In this document: in pieces, positions 40,838-46,211 of the stretch
Layout: each line of letters begins with the position of its first letter
Position numbering within the stretch: the stretch's first letter is position 1
Assembly (NCBI RefSeq): GCF_002217405.1
Contig: NZ_MUHE01000021.1
Coordinates: 51,954-98,164 of the forward strand
Source: Flavobacterium psychrophilum DSM 3660 = ATCC 49418
GTDB lineage: Bacteria; Bacteroidota; Bacteroidia; Flavobacteriales; Flavobacteriaceae
Length of the DNA stretch: 46,211 bases
Reading direction: 5' to 3'
Program-made: the position numbers and the translations under genes
The notes under the pieces: model-generated
Seen by the model: only the letters and a program-made list of their open reading frames with translations
What the model was told of the DNA's origin: nothing
Databases searched by the model: none

Positions 40838-41446
40838 TTAGAAATCAATTTTCTTTAATTCTTCATAGTTGTTTTTTAATTTACTAAGAAATCTCCCGTA
40901 AATTAGCTTGTAAAAATACCAGATACTCCCCATTATACAAATCATTACAAGCAGCAATGCAATGTAGTTTATTTCGGTGATTACTTTGCTTGTAGCTAAT
41001 CGATTAGCATTGTAACCTTCCTTCCAGCCAGCTAAGGCTGCGTAGGCTCCGGAGATACCTCCTATAAAAATATTCCAAAAAATATAATAAGTAACAACTT
41101 TTCTAGTTTTTAAAATAAGTTCTATTAGTTTTCTAGAAGACTCAAGTACCGAAATGGCTTTGTAATTTTTATAAAACAAAAAGATAAAAACGATGATTAC
41201 AAAATAATTAATATACTGCAAAACATTTAAAAAAGGATGCAAAGCAAAAAAAACCTCTTCTTTTTTATCCGTTAACAAATACCCAATTCCATTTAAAAAA
41301 ACAAACTCTATAACACTAATATAAAAAATCCATTTCACACTCGAGGAAGAATTTTTATGCAACATCACATAAATTTCCTGCTCCGAAAACTTCGGATAAT
41401 TATCATTCCTATTCCAATCTTTTTTTAATAAATCCAACTCTTTCAT
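40838..41446 (-). CDS. Four-helix membrane protein, putative anti-sigma factor
   Basis: 202 residues with four predicted membrane helices (about 38-58, 76-97, 120-140, 164-185) and a short N-terminal cytosolic part (MKELDLLKKDWNRNDNYPKF) that could hold a sigma factor. It lies 13 bp after the ECF sigma gene on the same strand, the usual place for its anti-sigma partner. No zinc-binding anti-sigma motif (HxxxCxxC) is present, so the role is based on position. A small membrane sensor of envelope or ion stress would fit. Confidence 0.55.
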   Translation of the reverse strand: MKELDLLKKDWNRNDNYPKFSEQEIYVMLHKNSSSSVKWIFYISVIEFVFLNGIGYLLTDKKEEVFFALHPFLNVLQYINYFVIIVFIFLFYKNYKAISVLESSRKLIELILKTRKVVTYYIFWNIFIGGISGAYAALAGWKEGYNANRLATSKVITEINYIALLLVMICIMGSIWYFYKLIYGRFLSKLKNNYEELKKIDF

Positions 41447-41459
41447 ATATTCCTTTTCC

Positions 41460-41954
41460 TTACGGATTAATAATTTTCTTCAATTTACTCTTAATTCTAT
41501 TCATTTTCACCCTAGCATTCACCTCACTAATTCCTAACGTTTCAGATATTTCAGTATAATCCTTCTCTTCAAGATACATAAAAACCAAAGCCTTCTCAAT
41601 ATCATTTAACTCCTGAACCGCTTTATACAACAACCTCAAATGCTCCTCTTCCTCATAATTATACTCCTCTTGCAATACAAAATGCTTGCCAGTTTCAAAC
41701 TCGATTGTATTTAGCGCTTTAGTATTTTTTCGGTATAAAGTAATGGCAGTATTTAGCGCCACACGATACGCCCAAGTAGAAAACTTAGAATCACCACGAA
41801 ACTTAGGAAAAGCCTTCCATAACTGAATCGTAATTTCCTGAAACAAATCATTATGCGCATCGTTATCTTGAGTATATAACCTACAAATTTTGTGAATTAT
41901 ATTCTGATTATCCTTTAATTGCCCCACAAATGACCGCTCTAATGCATTACTCAT
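41460..41954 (-). CDS. RNA polymerase ECF sigma factor
   Basis: 164 residues, sigma-70 family, extracytoplasmic-function class. Region 2 covers 12-75 (the DLFQEITIQLWKAFPKFRG segment recognises the -10 element, then STWAYRVALNTAI). Region 4 is an HTH at 115-160 (LNDIEKALVFMYLEEKDYTE, then ISETLGISEVNARVKMNRIK). Lacks regions 1 and 3, as usual for ECF sigmas. It is co-transcribed with a membrane protein that may hold it inactive. A candidate self-recognised promoter lies upstream. Confidence 0.9.
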   Translation of the reverse strand: MSNALERSFVGQLKDNQNIIHKICRLYTQDNDAHNDLFQEITIQLWKAFPKFRGDSKFSTWAYRVALNTAITLYRKNTKALNTIEFETGKHFVLQEEYNYEEEEHLRLLYKAVQELNDIEKALVFMYLEEKDYTEISETLGISEVNARVKMNRIKSKLKKIINP

Positions 41955-41956
41955 AT

Positions 41957-41989
41957 CACGTTAGTAGTATTAATAGTAAGTTTGTTACA
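41957..41989 (-). promoter_or_regulatory. Possible ECF autoregulatory promoter
   Basis: On the minus strand TGTAACAAA (41989-41981) followed about 19 bp later by ACGTG (41961-41957) gives a -35/-10-like pair with a spacing usual for ECF factors. ECF genes often drive their own promoter. Not supported beyond the pattern. Confidence 0.3.
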
Positions 41990-42045
41990 AAGTAAAACAA
42001 TAAAAAATTAGAAGCACAACATTCCCGTTTTTTTCAACATTTTTC

Positions 42046-42102
42046 CCGCTTTCCGTTTCAATCCTCGCAAAAAAGCTCGGGATTTCCACTACAATCGGGG
42101 CT
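42046..42102 (-). repeat. Dispersed hairpin repeat family 2, copy 4 (short)
   Basis: Minus strand AGCCCCGATTGTAGTGGAAA at one end, GGATTGAAACGGAAAGC at the other, around GAGCTTTTTTGCGA. The central hairpin is mostly lost. It lies in the divergent gap between the sigma factor and the NADH dehydrogenase. Confidence 0.6.
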
Positions 42103-42168
42103 AAAAATTAGCATTCAAATTCTAAAAAACCTTTGTACCTTAGCCCCTAAGAAACCCAGCACCTAAAA

Positions 42169-43473
42169 ATGAATATTCCACAAACAACCCTACCCCGCAT
42201 AGTCATCATTGGTGGCGGATTTGCAGGCATAGCCATCGCAAAAAAACTAAGAAACAAAAAACTACAAGTGGTCTTATTAGACAAACACAACTACCATACA
42301 TTTCAGCCCTTATTATACCAAGTTGCCACTGGCGGACTCGAAGCAGGCTCTATTGCCTATCCCATTCGAAAAGTCATTCAGGAATATAAAGACTTTTATT
42401 TCAGATTAACATCTGTAAAAGAAATTGATACCCAAAACCAAAATATAATTTCCGAAATAGGCGAATTGCATTACGATTATCTAGTCATTGCAACAGGTTC
42501 GAAAACCAATTATTTTGGTAACAAAGAGATCGAACGAAATTCGATGGCAATGAAAACCATTCCACAATCACTCAATATTAGAAGCTTAATTCTCGAAAAT
42601 TTCGAACAAGCCGTTCTTACAAAAGATCCCGCCGACAAAAACAGCTTAATCAATTTCGTATTAGTTGGCGCAGGCCCAACAGGAGTAGAGCTTGCAGGGG
42701 CATTGGCAGAAATGAAAAAAGCCATTCTTCAAAAAGATTATCCAGATCTAGATGTCTCTAAAATGGAAATCAATCTCATTCAAAGTGGCGACCGAATCCT
42801 AAACACGATGAGCGAAAAATCATCAAAAGCAGCCGAAGAATTTCTATTAAGTTTAGGTGTCAAAATCTGGAAAAACGTTCGGGTAACTAACTATGACGGG
42901 CGTACCATAACCACAAATTCTAACCTTACTTTCGATACCGCCACCTTAATATGGACAGCTGGCGTGCAAGGTGCAGCAATCGCTGGACTCGATGCTAAAT
43001 CATTAGTACAAAAAGTAGAACGTATTCGTGTAAACCAATACAATCAGGTTGTAGGCCACAATAATATATTTGCCATTGGCGACATCGCTTCTATGGAAAC
43101 CGATAAATACCCACAAGGTCACCCAATGATGGCACAACCCGCCTTACAACAAGGCGAATTATTAGGAGAAAACATCATAAAACTCATGCAAAACAAGCCC
43201 TTAAAACCTTTCCAGTATCATGACAAAGGCAGTATGGCAACCATTGGTCGTAATAAAGCCGTGGTCGATTTGCCTAAATATCATTTTAGTGGCGTTTTTG
43301 CTTGGTTTGTCTGGATGTTTGTACATTTATTCTCCCTAATAGGCTTCAAAAACAGAGCCGTTGTTTTTCTAAATTGGGTGTACAATTACATTCGTTTTGA
43401 TCGAGAAGGAAGGTTAATTATTAGGCCTTACAAAAAGAAAAGCTTTGTTACTTTTACAAGTGATGAGGTTTAA
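42169..43473 (+). CDS. ndh: Type II NADH:quinone oxidoreductase
   Basis: 434 residues. Non-proton-pumping, FAD-dependent NADH dehydrogenase that passes electrons to menaquinone at the inner membrane. FAD-binding Rossmann motif GGGFAG at 15-20, NADH-binding motif GAGPTGVELAG at 167-177, and the FAD-contact FAIGDIA near 300. HTFQPLLYQVATGGLEAGSI is the quinone-side signature. A hydrophobic C-terminal helix (FAWFVWMFVHLFSLIGF) docks it on the membrane. Its 3' end overlaps the convergent DUF3810 gene by 4 bp. A family-2 repeat and a weak ACCTTTG stretch lie upstream. Confidence 0.92.
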   Translation: MNIPQTTLPRIVIIGGGFAGIAIAKKLRNKKLQVVLLDKHNYHTFQPLLYQVATGGLEAGSIAYPIRKVIQEYKDFYFRLTSVKEIDTQNQNIISEIGELHYDYLVIATGSKTNYFGNKEIERNSMAMKTIPQSLNIRSLILENFEQAVLTKDPADKNSLINFVLVGAGPTGVELAGALAEMKKAILQKDYPDLDVSKMEINLIQSGDRILNTMSEKSSKAAEEFLLSLGVKIWKNVRVTNYDGRTITTNSNLTFDTATLIWTAGVQGAAIAGLDAKSLVQKVERIRVNQYNQVVGHNNIFAIGDIASMETDKYPQGHPMMAQPALQQGELLGENIIKLMQNKPLKPFQYHDKGSMATIGRNKAVVDLPKYHFSGVFAWFVWMFVHLFSLIGFKNRAVVFLNWVYNYIRFDREGRLIIRPYKKKSFVTFTSDEV

Positions 43474-44525
43474 AGTTCATTATTGCTAGAATAATAATTA
43501 ACCATCAAATTAACAAACTTACTATAACTTTCTAATCCGTCTTTTTGCTGGTTTAATTTCAAAAAATTGTCATAAAAAATCTTAAACCCAGTATCTATAA
43601 ATGTTTGGTGGCTTTCCCAGAAATGTTGGCTTTCCTGATAGTTTTTTAGCACTCCGGGATTGATGGTTTTTAGTAATTTTTTAAATATTTGGGGATTTCT
43701 AACTTCCCAATTAAACAAACAATACCGCAAAGCAAAACTATAACCAGAATATTTAAAATACAAATCTTCCGTTTTTATAGCAGATAAAAAGCTAATAAAA
43801 TTGCACTCACTTTCGCTGGCATAACCCATTTGGTGTGCCATTTCGTGGCAAGCCGTGCTCGGAAAATTATACATAGGAATCATGTTATTTACTTGAGCCT
43901 CATTTGTAAACGGATTCAAATAACCACCAAAACCCATATACGTTAGCGGATAACTAAACAATGATTTTTTCTGACTCGGAACGCCATAAGTAAAAAACGA
44001 ATATTCTTTAGACAATTTCTGGTAAGCAACAATCGATTTGTCGAAAATTTGATTTTGAGTACAAACAGTTGTTACTTTTTTTGCAGTATCATTAGTAATC
44101 TGAAATTGAATTTCATTAGTTTTTACTATTATTTTTTTAGTAAAACAGAGCAATTGTTGGTCTGAATATTCCCTTTTTATATTCATTTTTTCAAAAAGAG
44201 GTACTCGGTAATAATTAAAAGCCCACAAAAGATGAAACACAAAATAAGCAACAGACACAAACCCTAAAACAGATAAAATTTTATTTTTCCAATTCTCTTT
44301 TCTGCTTTTGTAAAACCAACAAATAGCCCAAATAATTAAAATTCCGTACAAAACATCGCCAACCGAAAACGGAATCCAACCCAAACAGGTTCTAGAAAAT
44401 TTCGAGATAATTGGATACAGTAAGTTGCTATAGTTTTTCTCGACAAAATTAGGAAAAAACGCAAGCAATTTCAATCCAATAATTTGAACCAATAGCAGGA
44501 GCGGAAGTAAGTATTTTCTGTTCAC
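43470..44525 (-). CDS. DUF3810 family membrane metalloprotease-like protein
   Basis: 351 residues from a GTG at 44523-44525. Three predicted membrane helices lie in the first 120 residues, followed by a soluble domain with HEMAHQMGY, an HExxH zinc motif, and the following SESECNF glutamates as possible third ligands. MGFGGYLNPFTNEAQVN and the preceding TYGVP are DUF3810 hallmarks. A membrane-bound zinc protease is likely, but its substrate is unknown. The frame runs open upstream to 44654, but that part lies antisense to pepD, so the GTG is preferred. A -7-like TATATTTA on the minus strand at 44545-44552 supports it. Overlaps ndh by 4 bp at the 3' end. Confidence 0.82.
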   Translation of the reverse strand: MNRKYLLPLLLLVQIIGLKLLAFFPNFVEKNYSNLLYPIISKFSRTCLGWIPFSVGDVLYGILIIWAICWFYKSRKENWKNKILSVLGFVSVAYFVFHLLWAFNYYRVPLFEKMNIKREYSDQQLLCFTKKIIVKTNEIQFQITNDTAKKVTTVCTQNQIFDKSIVAYQKLSKEYSFFTYGVPSQKKSLFSYPLTYMGFGGYLNPFTNEAQVNNMIPMYNFPSTACHEMAHQMGYASESECNFISFLSAIKTEDLYFKYSGYSFALRYCLFNWEVRNPQIFKKLLKTINPGVLKNYQESQHFWESHQTFIDTGFKIFYDNFLKLNQQKDGLESYSKFVNLMVNYYSSNNEL

Positions 44526-44586
44526 AAAAATGTTTTTAAGAACGTAAATATAATCACAAATCAATTTACAAAGAAAATAAACTTTG

Positions 44587-44594
44587 TAACTTTG
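44587..44594 (+). promoter_or_regulatory. -7 promoter element (TAACTTTG) for pepD
   Basis: Fits TAnnTTTG, 29 bp before the ATG at 44624. TTTA at 44565-44568 is a weak partner 18 bp upstream. Confidence 0.45.
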
Positions 44595-44623
44595 TACACT
44601 TGAAACTTTGAAACAAAAAAATA

Positions 44624-46087
44624 ATGAGCCAAGAAATAAGAAACCTTGAACCAAAAGATCTTTGGAACAAATTTGCCGACCTAAACGCAGTGCCTCGTCC
44701 TTCTAAAAAAGAAGACAAAGTGATCGAGTTTATGAAAGAATTCGGAAATAGTCTAGGACTAGAAACTTTTGAAGACGAAATTCGTAACGTAATTATCCGC
44801 AAACCAGCAACTGCAGGTATGGAAAACCGAAAAGCACTCGTTTTACAAGGACATTTAGATATGGTACACCAAAAAAACGGGGATACTATTTTCGATTTCG
44901 ATACACAAGGAATCGATATGTATGCAGATGGCGACTGGGTTCGTGCTCGTGGTACAACACTTGGAGCCGATAACGGTCTTGGAGTAGCTATGATTATGGC
45001 TATTTTAGAAAGTAAAACCATCAAACATCCAGCCATCGAAGCTTTATTTACTATCGATGAAGAAACAGGAATGACAGGCGCACTAAACCTAAAAGGCGGT
45101 ATTCTTAGAGGTGATATTCTTTTGAATATGGATACAGAAGAAGACGACGAAATAGACATAGGTTGTGCTGGAGGAATCGATGTAACCGCAACTCGTTCCT
45201 ATAACGAAGAAGAAACTCCAGAAAGTTCTGTGGGGTATTTAATTACCGTAAAAGGTTTAAATGGCGGACATTCAGGAATGGATATTCACAAAGGTTTGGG
45301 TAATGCAAACAAAATCATGAACCGTTTGTTATTTGACGGATTTGAGAATTTCGGATTGCAAGTTGCCGAGATAAACGGCGGAAGTTTACGTAACGCCATT
45401 CCTCGTGAAAGTGTTGCCAAAGTAATCGTTGCAGGAATGTACGACGAAGCTTTCGTGTTTGATATGCAAGAAATTATTACCGATATTAAAACCGAATTTA
45501 AAACGACAGAACCTAACCTTACTATAGAAATTGTAAAAAGCGATTTGCCTAGTAAAGTAATGGATTTAGGCGTGCAGGAAGGAATAATTCGTTCTATTTA
45601 TGCAGCTCATAATGGAGTTTATAGAATGAGTGCTGATATGGAAGATTTAGTAGAAACGTCAAACAATGTAGCAAGAGTTATTATTAAAGAAGGAGAAATC
45701 ACCATTGGCTGTTTAACACGTTCATCGGTAGAAACCTCAAAATTTGATTTAGCAAATGCGTTGCGTTCTGCTTTCGAATTGTGTGGTTGCGAAGTAAACC
45801 TTGCGGGGTCTTATCCAGGTTGGACACCTAATGTAAAATCGGAAATATTAGATGTTTTAGTTTCTATTTATGAAAAACAAAACAGCGAAAAACCAAAGGT
45901 AGTAGCTTGTCACGCTGGTTTAGAATGCGGGATTTTAGGAACAAATTATCCAGATATGGATATGATTTCTTTTGGACCAACAATACACGGAGCGCACTCT
46001 CCAGACGAAAGAGCATCTATAAAATCTTCTCAGAAATTTTATAAATTTGTGCTAGAAATTTTAGAAAATATTCCAGTAAAGAATTAA
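44624..46087 (+). CDS. pepD: Aminoacyl-histidine dipeptidase (PepD, M20C)
   Basis: 487 residues, zinc dipeptidase of the M20 family acting on Xaa-His dipeptides such as carnosine and others. Two-zinc site visible: GHLDM (H77, D79), GADNG (D116), the DEETGMTGA glutamates (146/147), NMDTEEDD and the C-terminal HAGLECGI and HSPDERA. The M20C arrangement with a lid domain between (SGMDIHKGLGNANKIMNRLL) is complete. Cytosolic. Single gene with a -7 element upstream and a terminator at 46131. It lies head to head with the DUF3810 gene. Confidence 0.95.
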   Translation: MSQEIRNLEPKDLWNKFADLNAVPRPSKKEDKVIEFMKEFGNSLGLETFEDEIRNVIIRKPATAGMENRKALVLQGHLDMVHQKNGDTIFDFDTQGIDMYADGDWVRARGTTLGADNGLGVAMIMAILESKTIKHPAIEALFTIDEETGMTGALNLKGGILRGDILLNMDTEEDDEIDIGCAGGIDVTATRSYNEEETPESSVGYLITVKGLNGGHSGMDIHKGLGNANKIMNRLLFDGFENFGLQVAEINGGSLRNAIPRESVAKVIVAGMYDEAFVFDMQEIITDIKTEFKTTEPNLTIEIVKSDLPSKVMDLGVQEGIIRSIYAAHNGVYRMSADMEDLVETSNNVARVIIKEGEITIGCLTRSSVETSKFDLANALRSAFELCGCEVNLAGSYPGWTPNVKSEILDVLVSIYEKQNSEKPKVVACHAGLECGILGTNYPDMDMISFGPTIHGAHSPDERASIKSSQKFYKFVLEILENIPVKN

Positions 46088-46130
46088 TTTTTTTGTTGTC
46101 ATAAAAAGCTGAAATATCATTAAAAATGTA

Positions 46131-46160
46131 AAAACTCGTTTATCACTAAACGAGTTTTTT
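46131..46160 (+). terminator. Terminator of pepD
   Basis: A 12-bp perfect stem (AAAACTCGTTTA 46131-46142, TAAACGAGTTTT 46147-46158) with loop TCAC and a T run. The remaining 50 bp to the window end hold nothing recognisable. Confidence 0.88.
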
Positions 46161-46211
46161 ATTTATACCAAATTAGCTTTAAAAACACTGGAATATTTAT
46201 TGAGGATGTTG

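Noticed and set aside
44526..44654. Longer N-terminus of the DUF3810 protein
   Set aside because: It runs antisense through the pepD start and promoter. The GTG at 44525 gives a normal membrane-helix start.
1..46211. CRISPR array or rRNA operon
   Set aside because: No regularly spaced 25-40 bp repeats with unique spacers and no rRNA-like stretch were found. The dispersed repeats are single copies far apart.

Overview
The window looks like chromosome from a Flavobacteriaceae bacterium, most likely Flavobacterium or a close relative. The DNA is AT-rich. Candidate promoters follow the Bacteroidetes pattern (TTTG or TTG, about 19 bp, then TAnnTTTG) and few genes have a clear Shine-Dalgarno. There is a large secreted protein with a type IX secretion C-terminal signal. 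Many products belong to families typical of this phylum: GSCFA, DUF4136, DUF4197, DUF4230, DUF4268, DUF4494, DUF5522, DUF3810, and a fused isobutyryl-CoA mutase.

Layout. 1-2.1 kb: a type II restriction-modification pair in tail-to-tail overlap, with a MerR-like helix-turn-helix fused to the C5 methyltransferase and an Eco47II/Sau96I-like endonuclease. 2.4-3.7 kb: a J-domain/KTSC protein, a decayed stretch and two identical initiator tRNA genes. 3.9-7.2 kb: the ribosome-assembly GTPases era and der, then a DUF4494 protein. 7.4-10.7 kb: a 1117-residue secreted protein. 10.9-19.8 kb: a small HExxH protein, a DUF5522 protein, urocanate hydratase, a second J-domain protein, DUF4136 lipoprotein, aromatic amino acid hydroxylase, DUF4230, GSCFA and a lipoprotein. 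20-21.7 kb: an ABC exporter. 21.9-24.9 kb: a three-gene, overlapping, very AT-rich operon that matches the ABC-three-component (ABC-3C) class of predicted conflict systems: a SMEK-domain protein, a 75-residue middle component and a DUF2326 SMC-like ATPase. 25.2-28.5 kb: two TPM-domain proteins, LemA, a MerR regulator and an M23 peptidase. 28.8-31.4 kb: alaS. 31.7-33.0 kb: an IS256-family element of the zinc-binding variant type. 33.1-36.5 kb: IcmF. 36.85-37.4 kb: a ParE-type toxin-antitoxin module followed by a long imperfect hairpin. 37.8-46.1 kb: housekeeping and envelope genes (DUF4197, DUF4268, CoA pyrophosphatase, PlsC-like acyltransferase, an ECF sigma factor with a membrane partner, type II NADH dehydrogenase, DUF3810, PepD).

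How it fits together. The backbone is ordinary core metabolism, translation and envelope genes. Several mobile or defence units are set into it: R-M, ABC-3C, TA and the IS. The intergenic DNA also carries two dispersed non-coding repeat families. One has three copies of roughly 140-195 bp (near 2.3, 31.6 and 36.7 kb); its second copy is bounded by 14-bp inverted repeats and looks like a MITE. The other has four copies that begin AGCCC and can form hairpins (near 4.9, 13.8, 28.6 and 42.1 kb). The repeats of the first family lie next to the R-M system, the IS and the TA module, which suggests preferred sites of insertion or exchange.

The strongest candidate for an exciting, little-characterised system is the ABC-3C operon, with its structured 3' end and an unidentified coding remnant just upstream. 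All assignments rest on reading motifs by eye; no database search was run.
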